NCBI RefSeq assembly: GCF_004421185.1
Contig: NZ_LXQB01000011.1
Coordinates: forward strand, 1 to 64,000
Direction of reading: 5' to 3'
Source of the DNA: Methylacidiphilum sp. Yel
Lineage (GTDB): Bacteria; Verrucomicrobiota; Verrucomicrobiia; Methylacidiphilales; Methylacidiphilaceae
DNA: 64,000 bases
Shown in pieces: positions 39,726-49,370 of the stretch. A program made the position numbers and the translations under genes. The stretch's first letter is position 1; each line of letters starts with the position of its first letter. The notes beneath the pieces are model-generated. The model ran no database searches and was not told where the DNA came from. It was given only the letters and a program-made list of their open reading frames with translations.

Positions 39726-42095
39726 ATGTCTGCTGATATCGAAAACATCGATCTGCACATTGAATATTGGAACGCTGCAAATTATCTGGCAGCTGCCCAA
39801 TTTTATTTAAAAGAAAATCCTCTGCTCCTTGTTCCATTAAGACCCGAACACCTAAAGCCACGCATTCGAGGGCATTGGGGATCAGCCCCGGGATTAAATC
39901 TTATTTATGTTCAGCTCAATAGGTTAATTAAAAAAACCAATGCTCAATTCCTTTTTATTACCGGGCCTGGGCATTGTTCCTCGGCGATTCTGGCAAACCT
40001 GTATCTGGAAGGGACTTATTCAGAATTTTATCCTGAAATTTCTCAAGATCTAGATGGTCTCACTCTTTTTTGCAGGCAATTTTCTTCCCCTGGTGGAGTT
40101 CCCAGCCATGTAAGCGCCATGACGCCTGGATCTATCCACGAAGGGGGGGAACTGGGCTACTCTCTTTTGCATGCTTTTGGTGCCGTATTCGATCATCCTG
40201 AGCTTATTGCAGCAGCTGTTGTGAGTGATGGCGAAGCAGAAACTGGACCGTTGGCTGCCAGCTGGCAATCAATAAATTTTCTCAACCCCACTAGGGATGG
40301 AGCTGTCTTACCGATTTTTCATGTAAATGATGGAAAACTTTCTGGACCCACCATCTTCGGAAGGATGGAAGATAAAGACATAGCCATGTTTTTTTCTGGC
40401 ATGGGTTATGAGCCTCTCTTTGTTTGTGGAAACGATCCAAGGCAGGTCCATACGGAACTAGGCATTGCTTTAGAAAAATCCTACGCAACGATTCGGCAGA
40501 TTCAACAAGAGGCAAAAGAAAAAGGAGTGCATTCCAAGCCCCGATGGCCCATGATCGTGTTAAGAACCCCTGATGGGTGGACGGGCCCCAAAGAAGTGGA
40601 CGGTGTAAAAATAGAAGGCACTTATCGTTCTCATAGAAGTCCACTGATGGATGCACGAGAAAATCCTGAACATTTGAAACTTTTAGAATCTTGGCTTAAG
40701 AGTTACCATCCTGAAAAACTGTTTGATGAATCTGGAAAACTACGAAAAGATCTTTCAAATCTTGCTCCAAAGGGGAGTCTTCGAATGGGTGCAAGTCTCT
40801 ATGCGAATGGAGGTAGTCTTTTAGTCGATTTGGTTTTGCCTGATTACACTGAATACCAAGTTGGTGTCAAACAACCTGGAAATACCGTCTCAGAACCCAC
40901 ACATGTTCTAGGGAAGTATCTTCGGGATGTGCTTCGAAGAAATCCAACGAACTTTCGTATCTTTTGTCCTGATGAAACGGATTCGAATCGGCTTTCAGCT
41001 GTTTTCGAGGTAACAAATCGCTGTTTTGTAGGCAGGACAAATCCAGATGACGATCATCTATCTGCTGATGGAAGGATCATGGAAATTTTGAGCGAACACT
41101 GCTGCCAAGGTTGGCTCGAAGGCTACCTTCTTAGCGGCAGACATGGACTGTTGGTTTCTTACGAAGCTTTCGCCATGATTCTTGATTCAATGGCAAGTCA
41201 ACATGCCAAGTGGCTAAAACTCTACAGGGAAATACCGTGGAGAAAACCTATAGCTTCTCTTAATTATCTATTGTCTTCCCATGTATGGCGCCAGGAATAC
41301 GATGGCTATACCCATCAAGGCCCTGGATTTATCGATACACTGATTAACAAAAAAGGATATGTAATCAGAATCTATCTCCCACCAGATACAAATACATTGC
41401 TTTCTGTCATGGATCATTGTTTAAGAAGCAGAAACTATGTTAATCTGATTATCGCTGAAAAGCAGCCAGCTCTTAATTGGCTTAATATGGAGGAAGCTCG
41501 TGCTCATTGTGCCCGTGGGGCTTCTATTTGGACCTGGGCTAGTAATGATGAAGGAAACCCGAATATCATTCTTGGCTGTGCGGGGGATGTCCCAACATTG
41601 GAAACAGTGGCTGCTTCTTGGCTTCTACAAAAACATTTTCCTGAGCTTAAAGTCAAAGTAGTGAATGTTGTCGATCTGATGACCCTTTCTCCTCCAGCCT
41701 ATCATCCTCATGGAATGGATGAACAAAGGTATATTCATCTTTTTAGTGCCACTCAACCTGTCCTTTTTGCTTTTCATGGCTACCCTAGAATGGTCCATGA
41801 CCTCATTCATGGACGACCTAATCCGGCCAGGTTCCACGTCCGTGGCTTCCAGGAAGAGGGAACAACCACAACCTCTTTTGACATGGTCGTTCTCAATAAG
41901 ATGAGCCGGTACCACCTGGCCATTGATGCAATCAAATATGCTTTAAAAGGAGTCCCTCATCTCCGAACAAAAGGAGAAAATATGATCGCCTTTTTTGAAA
42001 GAAAAATAGCTGAACACTCTGCTTATGTTAAGGCCCACCTGGATGATATGCCAGAAATTAAAAATTGGACCTGGAGCAATCCTTCAGCTAGTTAA
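39726..42095 (+). CDS. xfp: Phosphoketolase (xylulose-5-P/fructose-6-P)
   Basis: 789 residues. GHWGSAPGLNLIY, ITGPGHCSSAILANLYLEGT, GGELGYSLLHAFGAVFDHP and VSDGEAETGPLAASW are the XFP N-terminal and TPP-binding blocks. LPDYTEYQV and FCPDETDSNRLSAVFEVT mark the middle domain, while SHVWRQEYDGYTHQGPGFI contains the phosphoketolase pyrimidine-domain motif. The enzyme splits xylulose-5-phosphate or fructose-6-phosphate to acetyl-phosphate plus a sugar phosphate. The acetyl-CoA made from it could feed malate synthase (54023-55567). It is a single gene with its own ribosome-binding site. No acetate kinase or phosphotransacetylase is nearby. Confidence 0.95.
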   Translation: MSADIENIDLHIEYWNAANYLAAAQFYLKENPLLLVPLRPEHLKPRIRGHWGSAPGLNLIYVQLNRLIKKTNAQFLFITGPGHCSSAILANLYLEGTYSEFYPEISQDLDGLTLFCRQFSSPGGVPSHVSAMTPGSIHEGGELGYSLLHAFGAVFDHPELIAAAVVSDGEAETGPLAASWQSINFLNPTRDGAVLPIFHVNDGKLSGPTIFGRMEDKDIAMFFSGMGYEPLFVCGNDPRQVHTELGIALEKSYATIRQIQQEAKEKGVHSKPRWPMIVLRTPDGWTGPKEVDGVKIEGTYRSHRSPLMDARENPEHLKLLESWLKSYHPEKLFDESGKLRKDLSNLAPKGSLRMGASLYANGGSLLVDLVLPDYTEYQVGVKQPGNTVSEPTHVLGKYLRDVLRRNPTNFRIFCPDETDSNRLSAVFEVTNRCFVGRTNPDDDHLSADGRIMEILSEHCCQGWLEGYLLSGRHGLLVSYEAFAMILDSMASQHAKWLKLYREIPWRKPIASLNYLLSSHVWRQEYDGYTHQGPGFIDTLINKKGYVIRIYLPPDTNTLLSVMDHCLRSRNYVNLIIAEKQPALNWLNMEEARAHCARGASIWTWASNDEGNPNIILGCAGDVPTLETVAASWLLQKHFPELKVKVVNVVDLMTLSPPAYHPHGMDEQRYIHLFSATQPVLFAFHGYPRMVHDLIHGRPNPARFHVRGFQEEGTTTTSFDMVVLNKMSRYHLAIDAIKYALKGVPHLRTKGENMIAFFERKIAEHSAYVKAHLDDMPEIKNWTWSNPSAS

Positions 42096-42114
42096 AGCTC
42101 AACTGATGTTAGGC

Positions 42115-43644
42115 TTAAGTTTTTTTAATCCTGGCAAACCATATGAAAAAGGTGATAAACAAATAAATAATGGCACAAAACCGGAAGGTATCATCAACCG
42201 CTAAAATATAGCTTCTTTGGCTGACTAAATTCCCATAGATTTTTAATGCCTGCATGGAATCAAGTCCCCAATCTCTGAGTCTTTGGAGAAATTCAACCAC
42301 CTGAGGGTCGAATAAGCTACGGGTTTCAACAAGACGAACTTGCTGGAAAGCAGTTCGATGCTCTAAGAGTGTGCCTAAAAGTCCTCCGCCAATAGAAAAA
42401 GAAAAAGTCCTTAGCAAGATACTCTCGTTTATCGCCTTTTGCTGATTGCGCTTCGATAGACCTTCTATACTTATTCGATTGATTGCTGGCAATAACCCAA
42501 CCATGCCTCCTAACAAGATTTGGGAGAACAGAACTGTCTGAATAAAAAAGGATCGACGATTGAAAAAGTCATAATTACTTGTCATGTAGCAAAAGAGAGA
42601 GAGTATGGCAAAGCAGAGGCTGGCTACGGGCCTAGGATCAGAACGATTAGAAAGAAACACAGACAGAGGATAAAGAAAAGGAAGACACAAAAGCATAGGA
42701 AGAAGAGGCAGACTAGAAAGAAATGATGTATAACCTAATTGCTGGAGTGCTCCAATAAGCACAGAAAAGGAACCATATAGAAGGCCAAAAGAAATCGGTC
42801 CAAGCAAGTTAGCGATGGAAAAGTTAAGTTTTAGAAAATGTCGAACATCAAAGAATGGTTCTTTTTCTCCCAATTCCCAGATAATAAAATAAATGAGAGA
42901 ACTTATCCCTAAAAAAAAGAAACAATTAATAAAAAATGAATTATACCAATCTTCATCCTGACCCCTTGAGACGACTATCTGGAAGGAGAAAAAACAAATG
43001 CTAAGAGAGGAAAGACCAATCCAATCCAAGGGAACGCTACGAGTTAAGTTATTCTTTTTTCTTAGAAGAACAAAGAGTACCCAAAAAAGAATCATATGTA
43101 AAAGGAAATTAATTAAGAAATAATCTCTCCAATTCCATCGGAATTCTTGCAGGATCCCCCCAATGGGTGGCCCAAAGCCAAATGTTGTCAATAGAAGAAA
43201 CCCAAAAAGGGTCGTAACAAATGGCCATTTACTGATCGGATAAAAATCCATCAAAACATATTGACAAAGCATCATCACAGCTCCAGCTCCTAAGCCTAAA
43301 GGAAGCCTAAAAAAAAGAAAAAGATAGAAATCAGTTGTTATAGCCAAGATAAAATTACTCAAAATAAGAATGACAATGGCACCTAAAAGCGAACGCGTTT
43401 TACCATAAACAGTTGATAACCATGGACTGAGAAACATACCCAAAGCCCTACCAATAAAAAAAATGGTCGAAGTCCACATCGCATGACTTGGGCTTTGGCC
43501 TAATTCTCCTACAGCATGCCTGTTAAGCACCGCATAGGCAGATGAGCTGTAAACGGCCAGCAAAAATTCTGTGCTTAGCACAAGATGCAGAAAAAAAAAA
43601 GAAACTTTACCCATTTGCTGCCGCAAAGCAGGAATCCTTATCAT
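42115..43644 (-). CDS. MFS drug efflux protein, DHA2/EmrB type (copy 1)
   Basis: 509 residues with about 14 hydrophobic segments. SPSHAMWTSTIFFIGRALGM and GLGAGAVMMLCQYVLMDFYP lie in the first half. PVASLCFAILSLFCYMTSNY and SKRNQQKAINESILLRTFSF are shared with the paralogue at 43960. The size and the 14-helix pattern fit the DHA2 (EmrB/QacA) family of proton-driven exporters. It is transcribed away from its paralogue across a 315-bp A+T-rich gap. The partner OprM-type channel and EmrA-type adaptor lie with the other copy, so this one may be an alternative pump for the same channel. Confidence 0.85.
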   Translation of the reverse strand: MIRIPALRQQMGKVSFFFLHLVLSTEFLLAVYSSSAYAVLNRHAVGELGQSPSHAMWTSTIFFIGRALGMFLSPWLSTVYGKTRSLLGAIVILILSNFILAITTDFYLFLFFRLPLGLGAGAVMMLCQYVLMDFYPISKWPFVTTLFGFLLLTTFGFGPPIGGILQEFRWNWRDYFLINFLLHMILFWVLFVLLRKKNNLTRSVPLDWIGLSSLSICFFSFQIVVSRGQDEDWYNSFFINCFFFLGISSLIYFIIWELGEKEPFFDVRHFLKLNFSIANLLGPISFGLLYGSFSVLIGALQQLGYTSFLSSLPLLPMLLCLPFLYPLSVFLSNRSDPRPVASLCFAILSLFCYMTSNYDFFNRRSFFIQTVLFSQILLGGMVGLLPAINRISIEGLSKRNQQKAINESILLRTFSFSIGGGLLGTLLEHRTAFQQVRLVETRSLFDPQVVEFLQRLRDWGLDSMQALKIYGNLVSQRSYILAVDDTFRFCAIIYLFITFFIWFARIKKT

Positions 43645-43959
43645 ATTTATAAAAAAATATTATTAATACAATAAAAAAGTTAAACTCTAAAAATGTTTTA
43701 AAATATAAATATGTTTTATATTCTATTATTTTTTATAAATATTAGATAATTTTATGATTTTTTACAAAAAAAATTTTTCTAGAATCAAATAAAGTCAATA
43801 AGCAAAAATAAAATATTATTATTTATGTTAATATTTTTCTAGAGGCACTGAATTTTTATTCTTACAAAAATTTTTCATTTCAAAAAAAAATTAATAGTAT
43901 TGAATTTAAGTTTTGATTCTTTAGAAAATATTTAAACCGAAGAAAAAAAATTTTAGACA
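43645..43959. promoter_or_regulatory. A+T-rich divergent promoter region between two MFS genes
   Basis: 315 bp composed almost entirely of A and T, with many A and T tracts. No open frame is found. Both pump genes must be driven from it. The tracts suggest intrinsic curvature and a site for a nucleoid protein or silencer. I cannot point to a definite -10/-35 pair or an operator palindrome. Confidence 0.5.
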
Positions 43960-45528
43960 ATGGCTTTTGAAACTAAAAAAGAACTTAAGCCGGCTTTGCT
44001 TGTTTTGTTACAGGGGCTCTTTAGTATCGAATTTCTTTTAGGTACCTATAGTCCTCCTGCTTATGCCACCTTTAATCTCTATCCAGCAGGCGATTTGGGG
44101 GTAAGCCCAAGCCATGCGTCCTGGATTTCGACGATTTATTTCGCTGGTCAGGCCTTCGGGCTATTTATAGGCCCTTGGTTTGATCGAGCTTTTGGTCGAG
44201 TCCAATCTTTGCTTTTCTCAATCGGGTTTTTTGCTCTATTCGATTTTCTTGTTGCCATTAGTTCAGACTACTATCTTTCCCTGTTCTTTAGACTGCTCCT
44301 TGGTATTTCTGGTGGTAGTACCATGACACTCTGCCAGCTTAATCTGCTCGATTACTATCCAATTAGTCGATGGCCTTTTGTGATCACCTATTTCGGATTT
44401 CTTCAGGTTTCTGTCTTTGGGTTTGGCCCAGTAGTCGGAGGGTTTATTAATGAATCATTTGGCTGGAGAGCCTATTTTTTGACAAGCTGCTCTCTTCATA
44501 TCATCTGTGGGCTAATTATAAGCTGGATTCTTATTGTTCTTACCGAGAAAAGACAGGACGATAAGCCAGTTCCCCTTCCTTTCGATTGGATTGGATTTAT
44601 GCTTTTGCTCTTTGCTGCTCTGTGCTTTCAAACCTTAGTCACGCGTGGACAGGATGAAGATTGGTATAATTCCACCTTTATTGACCTTCTTTTTCTCTTT
44701 GGTGTGATCTCGCTTCTCTATTTTGTTGTTTGGGAAATGGGTGAAAAAAACCCTTTCATCAATCTCAAACTTTTCTTAAAACCAACCTTTCTCATCTCCT
44801 CGATCATAACCCCTATTTCCTTTGCCATTGTCTATGGGCTTTTCTCGACTCTTGTTTTTACCCTTCAGGTATTGAAAAACCATACGAACTTCTCCTCTTT
44901 TCAAGCTGGACTAGCCATGGCTCCTTTATTGTTTTTTCTACCGATTATTTATCCTCTCTCCGTTTTTTTATCTCCAAGAATCAATCCCAAACTGATTGCT
45001 TCCTTTCTCTTAACTCTCTTAGGCATCTTCTGTTACTGGACTGGATATTACGATTTTTTCAACAAAAGAGCCTTTTTTGATCAATTTTTCAATCAATACA
45101 TTCTTTTTAGTCAAGTCCTCAATGGTGCCTATGTTGGTCTTGTTCCAGCACTCAATGCTATAGCCATTAATGGATTATCAAAAAAAAACCAAGAATCTGC
45201 CGTGAATACAAGTATTCTCTTACGCACCTATTTTCTTACTTGGGGTGGAGGACTCCTTGGAACCATGCTGATGGAGCATAGGCGTGATTTCCAGCAGACA
45301 CGCCTTGTTGAAACATTTACAAGTCAGAATTCAGAAAGTCTAAGCTTTATAGCCTCACTCCAACATCTAGGTCTGAATAGCTTACAGATCCAATCGAAGC
45401 TGGTAGAGCAAGCGGCTAGCCATTCCATTATTTTAGCTCTGGATGACACCTACAGGCTTTGTAGCTGGATTTTTTTTCTGATGGCTATTTTAGTCTGGAT
45501 TCCAGCCATGAAAAGAAAAGAAATATAA
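43960..45528 (+). CDS. MFS drug efflux protein, DHA2/EmrB type (copy 2)
   Basis: 522 residues with about 14 membrane segments. It is paralogous to the divergent gene at 42115-43644 over its whole length. Both share VSRGQDEDWYNS/VTRGQDEDWYNS, FYPISKWPF/YYPISRWPF and SKKNQESAVNTSILLRTYF, among others. It is the first gene of an efflux operon, with an OprM/NodT-type channel and an EmrA-type adaptor. This matches an EmrAB-TolC-like tripartite pump crossing both membranes. The exported compound is unknown. Residues before about 18 are polar, which is normal. Confidence 0.87.
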   Translation: MAFETKKELKPALLVLLQGLFSIEFLLGTYSPPAYATFNLYPAGDLGVSPSHASWISTIYFAGQAFGLFIGPWFDRAFGRVQSLLFSIGFFALFDFLVAISSDYYLSLFFRLLLGISGGSTMTLCQLNLLDYYPISRWPFVITYFGFLQVSVFGFGPVVGGFINESFGWRAYFLTSCSLHIICGLIISWILIVLTEKRQDDKPVPLPFDWIGFMLLLFAALCFQTLVTRGQDEDWYNSTFIDLLFLFGVISLLYFVVWEMGEKNPFINLKLFLKPTFLISSIITPISFAIVYGLFSTLVFTLQVLKNHTNFSSFQAGLAMAPLLFFLPIIYPLSVFLSPRINPKLIASFLLTLLGIFCYWTGYYDFFNKRAFFDQFFNQYILFSQVLNGAYVGLVPALNAIAINGLSKKNQESAVNTSILLRTYFLTWGGGLLGTMLMEHRRDFQQTRLVETFTSQNSESLSFIASLQHLGLNSLQIQSKLVEQAASHSIILALDDTYRLCSWIFFLMAILVWIPAMKRKEI

Positions 45529-45591
45529 TTTCTTAAAATTTTCTACAATGTTTGTCGAAAAGAGAAAAACTGGTCTTCACAAAATATTATA

Positions 45592-47094
45592 ATGGAGTGT
45601 TGTTTATCTATGGAGCCCTTGACAAAAGACAGATTTTGTAATGCTTATTTTCTCCTATTTATGTCAATGCTGATTGGCATGATGATTACGGGCTGCGCTA
45701 CTTTGCCAAAAGACACACGTGTTGCAGCCCCCCTTGAAACTCCACAGATTAAAGAAACGCTTCATGCCCAATTTGACAACTCTTCTGAAAAAATAGTAAA
45801 AAAATGGCCTTCTCTTCGCTGGTGGGAGGAGTTTCACAATCCTGAAATGAATCGGATTATAACTATAGCACTGGGGAAAAATCCTGATTTAAAAGCTTCA
45901 CTTTCAAGGATTCATCAAGCATGGGCCATTGCAGCCGGTGCCCGCAGCCGCTACCTTCCTTCCTTTAGTTCCACGCAATTTCTTTTCCCGGTGCCCCTGG
46001 GAGTCTTGCAACTTCCTGGGAGCAGTTTTTTTGGTCCGTTCGGAGACAACAGTTTCTTTTTTTGGAGTGTCATTCCTGCCCTCTCAAACTATCACTTAGA
46101 TCTTTGGGGAGAAGATAAAGCTCGGGTGAGAGCAGCCATTGGCATGGCAAGAGCTTCTGAAGCAGAATATGCCCTCGCCCGACTTTTTCTGAGCACGACC
46201 CTCGCCAGTAGATACATTAGATTGGCTTCTGCTGAAGAAGAATTAGGACTGGCAAGGAGTGGACAAAAAATCATCAATGAACTGCTTCATCTTGTTCAGA
46301 TGAGAAAAAAAAGTGGTATAGAAAACCTACTCCCAGTCCATACCATTGAACAGAGGCTGGAAACAATAAACCAACTCGTTAACAGCCTTGAAAGAGAAAC
46401 GAAAATCTTAAAAGATGAAATCGCCAGGCTGGCTGGACAAAGTCCCGATTGGGGTAGAACGATTTTAGTAAAAGAATCGACCTTCCCAAAACGATTTCCC
46501 TTGCCAAAGTCTCTTCCTCTGGATCTTTTAGGAAGAAGACCTGATGTGGCGGTGAGCCGATGGAGAGCAGAAGCTCTTGCCCATCAAGTCAAAGTTACAA
46601 AAACGGCATTTTATCCAAATCTTGATCTCGTTGCTCTCGTCGGCTTTGAAACTTTGAATTTTGCAACCCTTTTTCTCAATCCCGCTTTACCTTTATTGTA
46701 TATTGCTGGCCCTGCCTGGAATTTACCTATTTTCACTGCTGGCAGACTCAGTTCGGAACTTGTCGTAGCTCAGGAAGAATACAATATTGCTGTGGAAAGT
46801 TACAACAGCACGCTGCTTTCGGCTTTCCAACAAGTAGCCGATGCATTAGCCGTATGGAAAGAAACGGATAAAAATCTGAGTTCGCAGGAACAATCTACCA
46901 ATTCAGCACAATCTAACGCTGAACTATCGGCAAGACTTTTTTCTGCTGGAATTAACACCAAGACTGATCTTTTAGACTTACAGTATACACTTATTCAATC
47001 TCAAATAACATTAAGTAATAGAACTGCTGAACATCTAGAAGCAGCTGTCGGCCTTTTTTTAGCATTAGGGGGTGGATATGAGTCCATCGAATGA
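45592..47094 (+). CDS. Outer-membrane efflux lipoprotein, OprM/NodT type
   Basis: About 500 residues (494 if the ATG at 45610, with GGAG 12 bp upstream, is used). The lipobox ITGCA anchors the protein in the outer membrane. Two TolC-like repeats follow: WWEEFHNPEMNRIITIALGK begins the first. GRRPDVAVSRWRAEALAHQ with KTAFYPNLDLVALVGFETL begins the second. It is the exit channel of a tripartite pump. The 16-bp overlap with the adaptor gene shows operon structure. Confidence 0.88.
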   Translation: MECCLSMEPLTKDRFCNAYFLLFMSMLIGMMITGCATLPKDTRVAAPLETPQIKETLHAQFDNSSEKIVKKWPSLRWWEEFHNPEMNRIITIALGKNPDLKASLSRIHQAWAIAAGARSRYLPSFSSTQFLFPVPLGVLQLPGSSFFGPFGDNSFFFWSVIPALSNYHLDLWGEDKARVRAAIGMARASEAEYALARLFLSTTLASRYIRLASAEEELGLARSGQKIINELLHLVQMRKKSGIENLLPVHTIEQRLETINQLVNSLERETKILKDEIARLAGQSPDWGRTILVKESTFPKRFPLPKSLPLDLLGRRPDVAVSRWRAEALAHQVKVTKTAFYPNLDLVALVGFETLNFATLFLNPALPLLYIAGPAWNLPIFTAGRLSSELVVAQEEYNIAVESYNSTLLSAFQQVADALAVWKETDKNLSSQEQSTNSAQSNAELSARLFSAGINTKTDLLDLQYTLIQSQITLSNRTAEHLEAAVGLFLALGGGYESIE

Positions 47095-48370
47095 AGCGGA
47101 AAAAAAAACAACCAATCTCAAGGACCCATGGAAGAAGATTTTGCGGTATTTAAATAGGTCAATAATCGCTTCTACCCCACCTAAATACCGAAGAAGAGTC
47201 ATCCGCAATAGACGGCTTGTCCTCCTAACCTTGGGCATACTCTTTTTAGGATTTCTCTATTTCCTCCTTTGGTTTTTTATTTTCTGTCGAGTAGTGATCA
47301 CTAATGATGCCTATGTCATAGGCAATCTTGTCCCCTTGAAATCACAAGTCAGTGGTGTAGTCACAGAAGTACTTTATGAAAACACTCAGCTTGTGCATCA
47401 AGGAGAGGTCCTAGTCAGGTTAGATAGGCTTGATTCAAGAGTCGCCCTGGAACGGGCAGAAGCTAATCTAGGGGAAACGGTCAGAAGGGTTGAAGATCTC
47501 TTCTACCAAGTCCAGGTCAGTAGGAATCGACTGTTAGCAGAAATTGCTAGATTAGATCGGCTCAAGCACGATTTAGCACGCTATAAAAGTGTTGTCTCTT
47601 ATGGAGCCGTATCCGAACAGCTTGTGGATGATACCGAGCAGCAGGTCAAAGAACTTGAGGCACAAGTCAAACAGGATGAAGCTTCTCTCTATGATGCCGA
47701 ATCCCAAATCTTTAACACAAAAATAGAGGATCACCCTCTAGTCAAACAAGCCGCCACCGAACTGAAAAATGCCTATTTGGATTATGTCCGAAGGGAAGTT
47801 TACGCCCCTGTTACTGGTTATATTGCCAATAGAAAAGTTCAGCCAGGGGATGAAGTCCATCCCGATACTTATCTTTTGTCAATTGTGCCTCTGGACTACC
47901 TATGGGTAGAAGCGAACTACAGAGAAAGAGAAATGAAAAAAATTCGTCCAGGTCAACCCGTTACTATTACAGTGGATTATTACGGAAGAAGGCTCATCTA
48001 TCACGGTCAGGTAGAAGGATTGCATCCAGGTACTGGGAGCGCTTTTGCTTTGCTGCCTCCTGAAAATGCAACCGGAAACTATATTCATATTGTCGAAAGA
48101 GTGCCTGTCAGAATACGTCTTTCTCCAGAAGAACTAAAAAGACATCCCTTACGACCTGGTCTTTCAGTCATAGCACTGACCCATGTAGACAAAAAAGGAG
48201 AGCCTATTTTAAGTTCTTTAGTAAAGTTCCCAAAGGAAAAATATGAAGCACATATCTATGAAAGAGAACTAGATGGAGCCGACCAGCTTATCCAGAAAGT
48301 CATCGAATCGAATCTTTACAAGAACCGTTTATCACAACCTATCCATCCAGATAAAAAAGAAAAAGATTAA
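47078..48370 (+). CDS. Membrane-fusion (adaptor) protein, EmrA/HlyD type
   Basis: 431 codons from the ATG at 47078, preceded by AGGGGG. A GTG at 47072 is less likely. A single membrane helix (about 46-68) is followed by ITNDAYVIGNLVPLKSQVSG, the lipoyl-domain entry. Then come a long coiled coil (about 125-215) and YVRREVYAPVTGYIANRKVQ, the second lipoyl half. Beta-barrel segments follow (GQPVTITVDYYGRRLIYHGQ), with FALLPPENATGNYIHIVERV as an EmrA-like hallmark. It bridges the MFS pump and the OprM-type channel. Confidence 0.9.
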   Translation: MSPSNEAEKKTTNLKDPWKKILRYLNRSIIASTPPKYRRRVIRNRRLVLLTLGILFLGFLYFLLWFFIFCRVVITNDAYVIGNLVPLKSQVSGVVTEVLYENTQLVHQGEVLVRLDRLDSRVALERAEANLGETVRRVEDLFYQVQVSRNRLLAEIARLDRLKHDLARYKSVVSYGAVSEQLVDDTEQQVKELEAQVKQDEASLYDAESQIFNTKIEDHPLVKQAATELKNAYLDYVRREVYAPVTGYIANRKVQPGDEVHPDTYLLSIVPLDYLWVEANYREREMKKIRPGQPVTITVDYYGRRLIYHGQVEGLHPGTGSAFALLPPENATGNYIHIVERVPVRIRLSPEELKRHPLRPGLSVIALTHVDKKGEPILSSLVKFPKEKYEAHIYERELDGADQLIQKVIESNLYKNRLSQPIHPDKKEKD

Positions 48371-48449
48371 TGAATTTAATAATTTTCTTTGACTGTTGTT
48401 TCTATTTTTGTCAAAAAAGAAAAAAATATCTTTGATCAATGGTTTTCAT

Positions 48450-49349
48450 ATGCGTCCTAAAATTAACAAGGTAGTCTTTTTTTTCCTTTTTTTAATCCTT
48501 AATTTTTCCACTCTTCTTACTTTGCTTACTTTGCCTCTTATGGGTGCCGATTTTGGGGATGACAACAGTGTATCTGTGGAAAATTCTGATCCTAAAGCAA
48601 AAGAAGAATTATCAAAAAATTTAAAGAATTTATCTAAAATCGATACCTTTCACTATCATCAAGGAGTTTATGCGGCTCTGTATGGGGGTGGAGGATACCT
48701 AGATTCAGGCCAATGGACCTATACAGATACAAAAGGAAATATAGGGATGGGAAATTATGGTGGCTCTTGGGGAGGAATTGGAGGGCTAAAAGTCGGTTAC
48801 CAATATAAAGGTTGGCAGATCGGTCATTCCCCTTATAGAGTAACCGAAGCAGTGGAATTCGATGGGTTCTATGCTGGCTATTCGAATCCAATGAATGGGT
48901 ACATAGGGACTTTTTCTGGGCCAGTATTCCATGGTAGCAGCGTGACTCCTGACATGCAATTGAATGTGGGGATTATGACAATTAATTCTTTAACCAAATT
49001 AATCACTCCCTATCGTTTTGCCCCATATATTGGATTTGGAGTTGGTGGAGGAATCGTTACAGCTTCTAATATTACTGGGATTGCTCCAGTTGGTGGATTC
49101 GATACTTCCCATTCCAGCACAACCGGAGTCTTTGTTCTTGCTGAAATTATGGGAGCAGAATATTACATCACTGATCATCTAAGTGTTTTTATTGAAGGGA
49201 AATTCATTTACTTTGATAGTTCAATTTCAATCTTCAAAAATTTGGCTCACTTTAATGTAATGACAAATACGCCGGCACAAGCTTCTTTCGCTTTAGGTAA
49301 CTTTTTCCAATACATTGGTGTCGCTGGTGTCAAATATGTTTTCTGGTAA
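48450..49349 (+). CDS. Outer-membrane beta-barrel protein
   Basis: 299 residues from the ATG at 48450. A very hydrophobic signal peptide (about 8-30) ends near LMGA. The mature part is rich in Gly, Tyr, Phe and Trp with alternating strands (GIGGLKVGYQYKGWQIG, YAGYSNPMNGYIG, YRFAPYIGFGVGGGIV), and the last residues are VGVAGVKYVFW-like with a C-terminal aromatic, the outer-membrane barrel signal. Eight to ten strands are plausible. No named family is recognised. It lies 80 bp after the efflux operon on the same strand and could belong to it. The frame extends 18 codons upstream, but that part is Lys-rich and unlike a signal. Confidence 0.75.
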   Translation: MRPKINKVVFFFLFLILNFSTLLTLLTLPLMGADFGDDNSVSVENSDPKAKEELSKNLKNLSKIDTFHYHQGVYAALYGGGGYLDSGQWTYTDTKGNIGMGNYGGSWGGIGGLKVGYQYKGWQIGHSPYRVTEAVEFDGFYAGYSNPMNGYIGTFSGPVFHGSSVTPDMQLNVGIMTINSLTKLITPYRFAPYIGFGVGGGIVTASNITGIAPVGGFDTSHSSTTGVFVLAEIMGAEYYITDHLSVFIEGKFIYFDSSISIFKNLAHFNVMTNTPAQASFALGNFFQYIGVAGVKYVFW

Positions 49350-49370
49350 AACAGCGACAATACTTTATTC

